Origin: Blasia pusilla
Lineage: Eukaryota; Marchantiophyta; Marchantiopsida; Blasiales
Direction of reading: 5' to 3'
DNA length: 64,000 nt
Assembly (NCBI GenBank): GCA_050084515.1
Contig: CM114272.1
Location: forward strand, 806,001 to 870,000
Each line of letters opens with the position of its first letter. Position 1 is the first letter of the stretch. Made by a program: the position numbers and the translations under genes. Positions 32,301 through 42,435 of the stretch are shown in pieces. The notes under the pieces are model-generated. The model saw only the letters and a program-made list of their open reading frames with translations, made no database searches and had not been told where the DNA came from.

Positions 32301-35300
32301 GGTGCGTGATGCGAAGGGCCGAAGCGATTCCGCGGGGAGGTAGAGCAGCGGCAGAGCGCGCGCGAAATGAGGGTGCACTCGGGGTTCGACAAACGTTCAC
32401 CGACGCTGCGACGCAGGGGGTGTAAGAAGCAGGCTGGCACATACTGTGCGTTAGACTGCGCGTTGGTGCGCTGGCCTGCATGGCCGTCCAACAAGACCCG
32501 CGACACGCTGCGCGTCGCAGGGCGCAAGGAGATCGCTCACATGAGAGCGAATCGACCGTCCGATAACGGACCACGTAGGTGCCTTTAGAGGGCGGAGGAG
32601 CTCCCGCACCCGACTCATAATGGCGGACGAGCGTTACTTGCCAATTTGGAGACACTTTCAAACGGGGCCAGCTGTACCCAATCCATCTGTCCTCTCGTTC
32701 CAACTTAGCGACTTTCCCTCGACCGCGAACATTCCTGCGACAAGTCCGCGCTCACATGCTTTGGCCGGTCCGTCACTCCCACAGTCCCACAGTCCCACTG
32801 CGATCCGCGGCTATGTCCGTGGACGGATGGGCAGGTGACGTTAGAAAGGACAACGGCTCCGATGCACAGACATGTTCTCCTGGTCAAATTCACCTGCGCG
32901 GTACGCCGGAGCCTCCTCACGGTGAAAGGTCACGGCCAACTCACGCAGGCGAACGAAGCTCTCGTTTGCACTCGACCGGCCCGGACGCCGGCCTCGATGA
33001 GGACGGGACGGGACAGTACCCCTTTACACGTGAAAAGTCATTCAAGAGAAACAACGACCGCCTGGAGGCACATTTGGAATGCATGCCGTTTCAGTCGCAA
33101 CGCGTGCATAAAGTATTCGCGGTGTGTGACCGTATACTACTATTTTTAACGAAAAATCACTACACTTGAAGTTTAGCTTATGAGCTTCCTCGCCCAATAG
33201 TTTTTCCTTCTCTTGATGTTGCCACCTAGGAGATAAAGAAGAAGAGGGAGAGGATAAGCTCGTCCATAAAGCGGACTCTCCAAAGGAAAATGTCAAGAAG
33301 GAAATAACATCTCACATACATCTTCTCAAATAGGAAAGATCGTAAAGGAAAGATCTTTCTTGGGTCTTCGATTGCAGATTAGTCAATAGGATGTTCGTAT
33401 TTTAGTAACAAATAACGCATAAGTATGTACACTTTTCCCACTTTACACCACTAAATATTTCTACGTGTACCCTCAAAGCTTTACCACATCTCGTGGAGGA
33501 TGGGAAGTCTCTGAACTCTATTTTATGTGCCCCCACCCTAAACTATTAGCACCCACACTAATAATTTTAATCTTGATTTTTTTTCTTAATCTCTCGTTGA
33601 ATTATTACTAATTCCATTCCATGAACACGAAGGACTCTTGCTTTAACCCGTACCGTAGTCAAAAGAAAAATCCAATTAGCAAACAAGAACTTGTGATGAG
33701 GAATAACATTACCTTAAAAAAAGGGTTTTGAGTTTGAGAATTTGTCGAACCCGGAAAGACAAACGTGAATTAATCTGAGGAGTTTTTTTTTTGTTTCTAA
33801 GTCGATCTTCAAAAGCGAAATTCCTATCCACAAAAACGTCTTACCACGTAAGACCTCAGCAACGAACATAAAAGGAATGTCTTGCACGGAAACAAACTCC
33901 TCTAAACCGCATTCTAAATAGAGACCTTTCAAAGATTAAAATGAATGTTGAAAAAGCTGGTGGAAGCCCATCTGGCATGGATTCGGTCAGTTCCACATCA
34001 AACTTAACTCGTTTTGCTCCGTGTGGATATTCGCAGTCGGTGACTCGAACTTCACTCGTTCCACGTTGTCGAAAGTGACATGAACTGTTCGTCGTTTCAA
34101 TCAAAGAGTCTCCAATGTTGCACTTTTCCGCGTTTCCTTTCGCGACTCTTAAATGGCAGACGACCCTCCGTCCAAAAGCTGCTGCACACCATGAGCTCCG
34201 GCGCATGTACATCCATCTGCTTGCAAAGGTGCAAACTTCAACTTTTGGCGCTTCTTCTCCATTTGTACCTGAAAGGTTGGGGAATAGGATCACGACATCG
34301 ATCTGACTGTGGAGACTCTCGAGTCTCGAGAGGAGGGGACGTACTTCCGGTGGTACTTGCCGCAAAGTCCGGCGGGTCTGTGACTCTGTGCTCTCCCGGA
34401 AGTAGGACGGCCCCGGATCTAACGCAGCGGGTATCGGTCGCGGTCGTCTCCCGTTCACGACTCCGGCGTCGGAGCGAACAGAACGTCGACCAACACGATG
34501 GACTGTGGTAGGATGGAACCATGTGAGTCGGTAGTCCGTACTGCTCCACAGTTTGAGGAAGAGTAGGGTGACTCGGATGGCACGGTCTGCGTGGGGGAGA
34601 AGGAGTAGTAGTTGGAACTCAGAAGGGAACGAGTAACGGAACGGTAGACAAGAACTTTTGCATGCACGTTGGCACGATGGATGGAGGCCCTGGGAGGTCC
34701 GTCGCTGGGCCTTTGGGTTTAGTGGGGTGTAACTATGGCTATACCGTACGCTAGCGGGAGCTCGCGCACGCGCAGACTCCAACTCAGGCACAGCTGGGAT
34801 TATTGAATGGGGGTCAGGGAGTTATTTATTTACGAAATTACGATATGTACCCAATTCGTCTGCAGCGGAGGTACGATTGGAACGGCCCTTGGGGACGACA
34901 GCGCCGTGCATTCTAACGCCCGGCCGCTCTGCTCCGTCAGTTAGCGGGGCAGGATGACATGGACGCGAGGATACGCAGAGTTGCGGAAAGGTCTCATGTG
35001 ACGACTACGGTCGAGAAACCCACCACCTGGAGGATCTGGTGATTTGATTTGGAAGTCAGTACTGCTAGCTCAGCGTCCTAATACAGAGGCCCACCAAAGA
35101 AGCGTTCCTTCCAAAAGCCTGCCGGTCGGATAGCGCAGGCGGACGCGCTTCTTCGCCTTCTTTTCCAGAGCCTAAAAGGTGGCAGGGGCAGCAGCGTGAC
35201 AAGGAAAAAAATAAAGAGAGGAAAAAGGAAGAGAAAAATTTAAGGGATAATTCTTCCATAGCGCGCTGCATATTGTTCGTGTGTCCTTAACTTTTGTGGC

Positions 35301-35514
35301 CATATGAAGGCGACAACGGTGCTGGAGTAAGAATAGGATGGGAAATTGAGGAGTGTGTGAAGTGGGAGGCTCGGAAATTTTACGGGCCTAGGAGGAGGAG
35401 AATGGGAATGGAAATATTGTAACTATCTCTCTCTGGTTTCCCAACTCCAAAATTATGTTCTAAGGATGAAATTGTCCGTCTATTGTATCCAACGTACACG
35501 CATGTTGGCATGGA
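29311..35514. other. GC-rich island without a recognisable gene
   Basis: Six kilobases of markedly GC-richer DNA (least so at 33.2-33.9 kb). Long frames occur on both strands: minus 30844-31536, 31518-32150, 32191-32703 and 33856-34791 (up to 311 codons), plus 29891-30511. They overlap opposing frames of similar length, are Arg/Pro/Ser-rich, and contain no motif I know, which is what chance gives in GC-rich sequence. A real gene with short exons or a non-coding gene could be hidden here, but I cannot support one. Confidence 0.4.
29795..29833. repeat. Perfect hairpin, 17-bp arms, 5-nt loop
   Basis: CTCCGGGGGACTCTCGG and its exact complement flank ACCTC. Being very GC-rich, it would be extremely stable as RNA or as extruded DNA. 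Confidence 0.95.
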
Positions 35515-36760
35515 GTTGGGCCATAGCATCACCCCTTCTTTGCTCTAGATTTATGGTTAGCAGCACACCTTCTTCTCCAGTACGTGTCGCAGGTTGTGGA
35601 TGCCATACTCTCACTACAGTCTTCCCCTGGAGCAAGTAGAGATTCCCTTCTAGGTGGGGCTAGAGTAGTTCTCCCTACTTTCTCCTCCTTAGTTACCTCG
35701 GGTCAGTTTGGGTTCCAATCTTCTCTCACGGAAGCCCACTTTAAGGCATTTTTAGAGTCAAGGTGTTATATGGGAATATTCCCATATAACACCTTGACTC
35801 GGGCCAGTATTCTCTATTGCTCCAAAAAGGGACAAGCTCAAGCACTTGGGCTCGTCCCCTCATTCCGTATCGCACCACTTACCTACACCACAACGATGTG
35901 GTTCCAACTACGCCTCCTCCAACCGTAAGTGGTTGGTACGACACACTATGGGTGTCGCCAGAGTTTGGATCCACTTGGTGTGCACTTAGCACACTATCCG
36001 ATTGGGGGTGAGAGGATTACCACTCAGGATGTTGTGCGAGATATCATGTTCACTATTGCTCATGAGAGTATCAAGGTCGAGAGAGAGAGAAAACCACTAC
36101 TCCATGCAGGATTCCCTTACCCGTAGTGATCTTTATATGACATGAGAGGCTCAGGTGGTGGTGGTGGTGGTGGTGGTGGACATTGTAGTGACGGATCTTA
36201 CGTGGGAGGCTATACGTGCCCAAGTGGTAGCACAAGGGAGATTGCTACAAGGAGCCTCGGAAGTGAAGAAAACCCATATCTATAGTCGACTTCATGATGA
36301 ACATCGATTCGTCCCCCTAGCTATTGAGATGTGTGGGGCTATGGAGGTGAGGTTTGAATCGTTCCTTACAGATTTTGCCCATCATCTCCAATCGAGAAAT
36401 GGGTTGTGTTTTGCTATTGTGATATTCTATTGCAGGTAACACGTCTCCATAACTTTGCATTGTGCCTAAGCCAAGGGGCTTTTGTGGTAGGCTCATGCTA
36501 TGGAATACGCCAGAGCTAGAGGCCTACTTAACGACAATCATATCTCTCTAGGTGTTGTTGATATTGTCTCTGGAGTTGATGAGTTTCGCCGTTGGGGGGA
36601 GTGGGGGAAGCCCCTTTCCTGTTTCTGGGCCGGTTCTGGCCTTCACGTATTCGACTCTTTGAGTTCCTCCTTTTCCTTGTATTCCGGATGGGTTTTCCAT
36701 CACCTGCTTTTTATTGTGGCATCTTTCTTTTTTCATGTTGACATCTGCGTAAATTTATAA
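35515..36760 (+). mobile_element. LINE, 5'-truncated copy A
   Basis: Collinear with the 3' third of the long copy at 58.9-59.6 kb: GARVVLPTFSSLVTSGQFGF, FRIAPLTYTTTMWF, then HYPIGGERITTQDVVRDIMF with the G-G-E-R motif. It continues further than copy D into VTDLTWEAIRAQVVAQGRLL and HRFVPLAIEMCGAM, resembling the C-terminal nuclease-like region of LINEs with a restriction-like endonuclease (tentative). The 3' untranslated part ends GACTCTTTGAG...GGATGGGTTTTCCATCA. Several frameshifts are present. Confidence 0.75.
35755..35800. repeat. 46-bp perfect palindrome with no spacer
   Basis: GAGTCAAGGTGTTATATGGG followed by AAT|ATT and the exact complement. The LINE copy D has at the same site only a 16-bp palindromic core (ATGGGAATATTCCCAT), so the longer arms were added in copy A. 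Confidence 0.97.
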
Positions 36761-39540
36761 GTACCACGTCGCTCATCACCATCATGTCAACTTCCTTTAA
36801 TTTTAAACTACCACGTCGATCACCACCATCATATCATGTCAACTCCTCATAAAGACCTTCTCTGAGAATAGATGACATAATATCTCAAAAAGATCATGAA
36901 CGCATGTACTCTTATTCCCAACTTGATAGCGTGTCAAATGTTCACTAAGATGAAATAGACTCAACCAACACTCGCAATGTACTCGACCAATTGTAAATCA
37001 TTGGGGAAGGCTATAACATAATCATTTCATTGTAGTGAATGTCAAGATTATGAGGGATTCTCGAAACGAGGGTGCGAAAAGACTTTCTATTAATCTACCC
37101 ATTTCCCAATTAAGTCATACAAAATGGAATTTAGAAACATAATAAATAAATTTGTAAGACCTACTCGTGGAAATAGAAAAGGGAAAATTTTAAATCTCTA
37201 TTTTGATTGCAAATTAAAAATACTAAATTGTGCATATTTGAACACGTTCCAAATTCATTCAATTTTCTTAGACACTTATATCTATTATGGGCGTGGTGCT
37301 TCTTAGGTGCGAATGTTGTGGAAGACCCACCAAGTTCACCACCTTTCTTAAAGCCAGGAGATTTTTTTATGGGGATCTCGAGATCTTAACTCCGTATTTT
37401 ATGAGAAAATAATCTGTAAATAAAGACAAGATATTACATATCAAACAAAACAGCATTGTCAAGATATCTAAACCGACTATTTGTTGTATATGGCGGCACT
37501 CCACTATTTGCTGAACGTCGATTAATACGGTACATATTCTAGGACTGGACCATTTCGACATTATTTAGTGCTTATTAATGTAGAGATTTGAAAGGTCCTC
37601 CAATGAAGAAAGAAAGTTCTACAATTATCTTGGTATCTTAACATAATGTCGTGAAGACACTGCGATGCCCTTTCGTATCGAGCTAGAAGTTAATACCGTG
37701 TGCTAAACGTGTTACGAAGTTTCCAAAAAAAGACTCAGCTGTTGTGTGGATGGGTCTAAAATACAAAATGAGATGAGATGAGACCTAAAATGAAAATTCG
37801 AATTCTTGTTCGCATCCCATAAGTGAGTCCAATTGTGGTGAGCATTTCTTTTTTGATACCATAATAATTAGAGCAGTAGAGGCGGACGTGCTCTTTGTTG
37901 CTGGAAACGACATTGGGTCTCAAAGATCCAAATTTGGCATACACTTTGAAGTGAGTTGCTGGGCGTGAGGTAACTAGTAAGCCCGCCATAGCTACTACTA
38001 CTACTACTACTACTGATGCATATCATTCCACGACATACGCTTGATGCTTCTCGCTTTCGTTGGCTTGAACTGGATTGTGCGAGAACTGCTTTGGTATTTA
38101 TGTCTAAGGGGCGTCATCATGGTGTTGCTTCGTGCTAAGGAGAACATAATGGGGAGTATCTTGCGGTTTAAGAGTTGGAGGCGACTACTACAACAACAAG
38201 CGTTTGTCGGATGGGTAATAGCACGTTTGTCTACTCTCGTCGTGGTGGTGTAAACATTATGACTTACAAGTTTAGGAGTGATTTTCGTGTGCCTTTTATT
38301 GACATTCTCCCGCTTAAAAAAATGAGTGTGACATGGACATCATTTTCTAAGTGGAAGAGGGATTCAAGGATTTATATTCATGCACCTGTTCTAGTTTGAC
38401 GTTGGATGGAGGGAAGACCAGCTGGTCAAGGGATGGTTGGTTGAAAAGGTTGGGGATTCAAAATTGACACCCTAAGTGGATGCATGGTGGGCGATCTAGG
38501 AGAAAAAATGTGCTATTTTGAGATTGCATTTGAGTACATGTCTTGTCCATACTACTAAAGGAGGATTGCCTATGAATTTCAAACATACTAGTACATGGAT
38601 ATGAAAATTAAATACCACTTGGAATCTCTCACCAAGTTCGTACCTGAAAAAGAAAAAGGACATAAGCAAACCTTTATGTTGTAGAACCTCACTATTCTTT
38701 CCACGAATTCAAATGGAAAGAACTAACTCTTTTCCTACAAGAAAGTCTCTTATGATTTTAATAAGTGGAGAAGGGGAGGGCGTTCACAAGTGTCCGTCCG
38801 GGTTAGTGGAAAATAGCTCTCACGAGCAATGATTTAAATGTGACTTTTTGGGAAAATGAAGATTTCATGAAACTTTTTTTAACAATGATTTCGAACGTGA
38901 AAAAGAGTTTAGAATTTTATTTTTTTTAGAAACATCATAGTTAAAGGAGCCTATGCACCGCAATCCCCATTTCAATGCCATCCATACAACTTCTAAATAT
39001 GTGGAGTTTCGAACCGTTCAAACTTTCACCCAAAGTAAAGTCTTTGTCTTCTTTTCTTCCCACGCTCCACACCATTATTTTATATTGCTTTGCATTGCGT
39101 ACTCGTTTTCTTCACAATCTCTTCCACCATTATCCAAGCTTATTTTAACTCATTCCTATTCGCCATGGAACCCCTGGTTCCTTCCCTCTTTTAAGCACCT
39201 TTCCTCACTCTTCCTCTTTCTGCCATCCCTTCTTCCGGATGTCCTGTGGATGCCGCGTTATGTAAGAACTGCCTACTTTCGTGGCTCCGATCCAAAGACG
39301 TTCTATATCTGGATCGAGAAAGAATGAACGCCTCTTTCGCAACTTAAAAATGATTAATGCAAGAAAATGGAAACCTTGAAGGGGAGTTTGAGAGTTAGTT
39401 ATTAGAGGACACGTGGATAGGGAGGAAAAAAAAACAGCCATTGTATGAAGAGGGCAGCAATGACGGAGAGTCGAGGGATGAGTGGGAGAGAAAAAGAAAA
39501 AGAGAAAAAAATATATATATATATATATATAGAAAAAGGA
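36761..39540. other. Intergenic DNA, nothing recognised
   Basis: AT-rich with short frames. A (TAC)n microsatellite lies at 37,992-38,014 and a (TA)n run at 39,511-39,530. Two adjoining frames at 38.04-38.40 kb have no recognisable domain. Confidence 0.5.
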
Positions 39541-39600
39541 TGGGAAACCCATCACGATACAAAAGAGGGGGGGGGGGGCATGGAGACCAAAAAAATAGAT
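39541..39600 (-). mobile_element. LINE 3'-end fragment
   Basis: The minus strand reads a C run, CTCTTTTGTATCGTGATGGG and then TTTCCCA, matching the 3' end of the local LINE family. It is very short. Confidence 0.5.
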
Positions 39601-41036
39601 GAGTGTAGGCGGAAAGGAAAAGCATTAGGAGTTGGGAAATATTTCGAATGAAAAATTTAGTGAGGGGAACTGACCGTGGAATCGAATTATTCGTGTTTAG
39701 AAGAGAGAGAGAAGAGCAAACGACGAAAACGAGGGGATTTCGAAAACGATTCGGTCGATTTGGGTGGGGTTGCAAAAGGAGGTCGAGCATGTCCCACTAA
39801 AATTGGGGCGAGAAGGCGCTGTCGCAGCGAAATCTGAGGCCAAGTTAGAGCAGAGGATGTGACGTCGTCCGATCGTCGTGACTTCACTGCGAGGGCTCCC
39901 TTCGCCGGTCTACTGCATGTGCGGGCATGTGGGGGCGCTCTAGCCGCCGCGCCTCTAGCGGCCACGCGCTGCGCGTGTTGTGCTCGAAATCCGAGATTTG
40001 GCATCCGCTCGCCGGGGCCTCCGTTAACCCGCCGTCTCTCACAAGCCACGGAGCAACCGTCGTGGTGGGACTTGGATCGTCGGATGGAGTTTTGAGCGCT
40101 TAGAGACGGACACGCATGCTCGCGACCGATCGTAATGGCGGAGTGATTGACATGGATAGATCTGGTAGCGTAGGCCCGGACATGCACTAGTGCTGTGGTG
40201 GCGAGGGAGATCTACTGGGGAGCGAAGAATGAATGGGGTCAGAGGTGGGGTAGAGTAGGCTCTTGGCCGGCGTACCCTTTTCGAACGTTTCTGGTAACCG
40301 GAAGAGGTGAATCTATCCGGGCTTTCCACCGACCGGTGTAAATTGCACGCCTCCCGTTGGTGGATTCAAACGTTGCTCGGTAATTCTCGCTCGGCCGGAG
40401 CTCCTGCCGACGCTCGGAAGCTACGACGGGGAGACATGCCAGATCTGGAAGGATTACGCCACTCTGATGGGTCTGGGTCTTGTGGTTTTTGTGCTGGGCG
40501 GTGTCGACTCATCATCACGCGGTGGAGAGCCCGCGGGCATCGAGGTGACGGAGTCAAAAGAGAGAAGGAGAGAGGGAAGGTCCGTCCAGCGGTACCGTCG
40601 CCGTCCGGCACTCCGACCGACGAAGGCGGGCCACATCGGGGCCTTGGCTAGCTAGCTACTAGCTAGCTCGGCTTTGCCATGAAGCTGTTGGGTTTCTAAT
40701 ACCCGTGATTGCTTTTGATTCGCCACTTCTTACCTCGCCTCAAACCTTCTTATTGATGAGCGCTTCTACCGCTCCTCCGTCCTAGTGCCGGTCGCCGACG
40801 CCGCGTGTCTCAGCGTGGTTCGTTTCCAACGCTCGCGCTTGCTTCCTCGTTCGGCCAATTTCCCGTTCTCTTACCGCGGGCCGCTGCCGGTTGCCGCTGG
40901 GTTACTAGCTTTGACGATGTGCTGCTAGCTCTGTCATTCCTTAGTTTGTCAATCTGTCAGGGGCGGGTTTGGCTTACGTCCGAGTGTCTCGAAGGGGAGG
41001 CTGAGCACCACCAAAGCCACCGTTATCTTCAACCCT
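39601..41036. promoter_or_regulatory. GC-rich upstream region of the HLH gene
   Basis: GC-rich DNA leading to the HLH coding region, with overlapping false frames on both strands. A run of AGCTAGCT units lies near 40,645-40,670. Short upstream ATG frames occur near 40,679 (6 codons), 40,756 and 40,917. No convincing TATA box or transcription start can be fixed, so the extent of promoter and leader is inferred only from position and base composition. Confidence 0.35.
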
Positions 41037-41111
41037 ATGCCCTATCGGATTTGGAGTCTAGCGGCTCTTGGAGGCACATTCCTCTCGTGCTTGGCGATTC
41101 AGGTTGCTTGA
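41037..41111 (+). other. Candidate upstream ORF, 24 codons
   Basis: An ATG frame, MPYRIWSLAALGGTFLSCLA plus four residues, ends with TGA about 420 bases before the HLH start codon. If the transcript begins upstream of it, ribosomes would meet this frame first. Several plant bHLH genes (for example SAC51) are controlled by peptide uORFs, but this peptide is not one I recognise. Confidence 0.25.
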
Positions 41112-41529
41112 CGTCCTGCGACTGATACATCTTAAAACCAAGTGAAGTCATACTCATTCCGTGTGGCAGCGAACTTGGCGTCGTGAAGACATCGAGTGTT
41201 CACCGAGCGTTCCGAGCGAGTGTGTGCGGTGCTATCCCCCGCGAGGTATCTATCGTGTGCACGCACAAGGGCTCCGTTGCATCGAGTGCCGGTTGTGTGT
41301 GGAAGAGGATTCCATCCGTGGTAGTCTGCGCTCTCGAACCGTCTGCCGTGTGTGCGTGAAGCGGTTGCTTCGTTGTGGTCACCCGGCGAACTGCCGTAAT
41401 TCGAAGCTAGTTATCGAAGCTTCCCTCCGGGTTGGTGCGAGGGAAGCGTGGGTTTCGACGTAGGGATCAAAGAACCTAGGCAAGGACGCGACGCTTGAGT
41501 GAATTGTCTGCGTTTCCAGACGGTTGGCA

Positions 41530-42435
41530 ATGGATCACACGGTGAGTGATAGTAGTGGAATTCGTCTCCAAACGTGCCTCGATGACGGCTTCGGTTACAC
41601 CGCGTCTTTCTTGAAGTTCTTCATTCCAGCTTACCAATCAGTGAATCAGTCTCCCACTACGTCCAGCGTATCGGATCGGTATCAAGCGATACAATTCGCC
41701 GCGAATGCGTCTCTTGCAATAACTGCCAGCGGAGCGACCTGGAGCGATGCCCTCTGCAAGAAGCTTGCACTGGATTCAACTGAGGTAGAGCAAAATGGTG
41801 ACATGTTGTGTGATGACAGGGAATTGAGGAGCACGGAGGTTGGCATGAGCACCGATGAATGCACATCAGATCAGGAGAAGTTTGCGGAGTGCAGTGGAAA
41901 CAACCTCTCTACTCAAGAATCTTGTGCGCGAGCTAGCTGCACACCTTCAAGGAGGGATGATGATTCACCCGCAATGAGGAGAAGAGTGGTTGGGAGAAAT
42001 AGCCCTGCTTTCCGTATGCTCCGAAAGGGGTACAGGGAGAATTGCTATAGAAATCAAGTCTGTCCTTGTGACTTAGACCGAATGGCTGTCCTCAGGAAGC
42101 TTGCTTTGAGGAATAAGAATAGGAGAAGGCTGATGAGAAGCTCATGGAAACCTCGTGCGACTCTCAGGAAAGCTACGTCCTTAGCTAAGCTGCGCCGGAG
42201 ACCTTCTCGATCCCCCAAGGTCGTTGACAGCATCGTTGAAAGGGACCAGGACTTCCAAAGCGGAATCGTTGCGCTGCAAAGACTGGTACCTGGGGGCACC
42301 GGAATGGACACTGCCGTCCTGCTCGACGAAACCGCAGATTTTGTCATGTTTCTCCAGATGCAGGTCCGTGCCATGCAGGCCATCGCCAATGCCGCTGACA
42401 GGCAGTCACTAGGCTTGGCAATCCCGGCATCATGA
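41530..42435 (+). CDS. IBH1-like atypical HLH transcription regulator
   Basis: A 301-codon single open frame, the only intact host-like gene in the window. The ATG at 41,530 (context GGCAATGG) is the first in frame. The N-terminal part holds the IBH1-family signature, RYQAIQFAANASLAITASG and then ATWSDALCKKL (residues about 50-78). A Lys/Arg-rich region (about 180-232) follows. The C-terminal HLH (about 245-288) contains LQRLVPGGTGMDTAVLLDET and FLQMQVRAMQAIANA; the V-P-G-G and L-L-x-E-T residues are diagnostic. The basic region lacks the E-box-contacting H-E-R residues, so it probably acts by binding and blocking activating bHLH proteins in the nucleus, as IBH1 and AIFs do in brassinosteroid-controlled cell elongation. 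The middle, an acidic Ser/Cys-rich stretch, is unassigned; at 301 residues it is longer than Arabidopsis IBH1. No intron is needed. Family assignment is firm; orthology to a named member is not. Confidence 0.85.
   Translation: MDHTVSDSSGIRLQTCLDDGFGYTASFLKFFIPAYQSVNQSPTTSSVSDRYQAIQFAANASLAITASGATWSDALCKKLALDSTEVEQNGDMLCDDRELRSTEVGMSTDECTSDQEKFAECSGNNLSTQESCARASCTPSRRDDDSPAMRRRVVGRNSPAFRMLRKGYRENCYRNQVCPCDLDRMAVLRKLALRNKNRRRLMRSSWKPRATLRKATSLAKLRRRPSRSPKVVDSIVERDQDFQSGIVALQRLVPGGTGMDTAVLLDETADFVMFLQMQVRAMQAIANAADRQSLGLAIPAS

Noticed and set aside
29683-32703. Several 150-230 codon frames on both strands
   Set aside because: Mutually overlapping with no recognisable domain; treated as GC-driven false frames.
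33856-34791. 311-codon minus-strand frame
   Set aside because: Arg/Ser-rich, no motif, overlapped by open plus-strand frames in GC-rich DNA; chance length cannot be excluded.
39501-39790. Phe/Leu-rich minus-strand frames resembling membrane proteins
   Set aside because: Product of the (TA)n and poly-purine runs at 39.5 kb.
41161-41463. 100-codon frame upstream of the HLH gene
   Set aside because: It starts at GTG with no in-frame ATG, so it is not a credible eukaryotic uORF.
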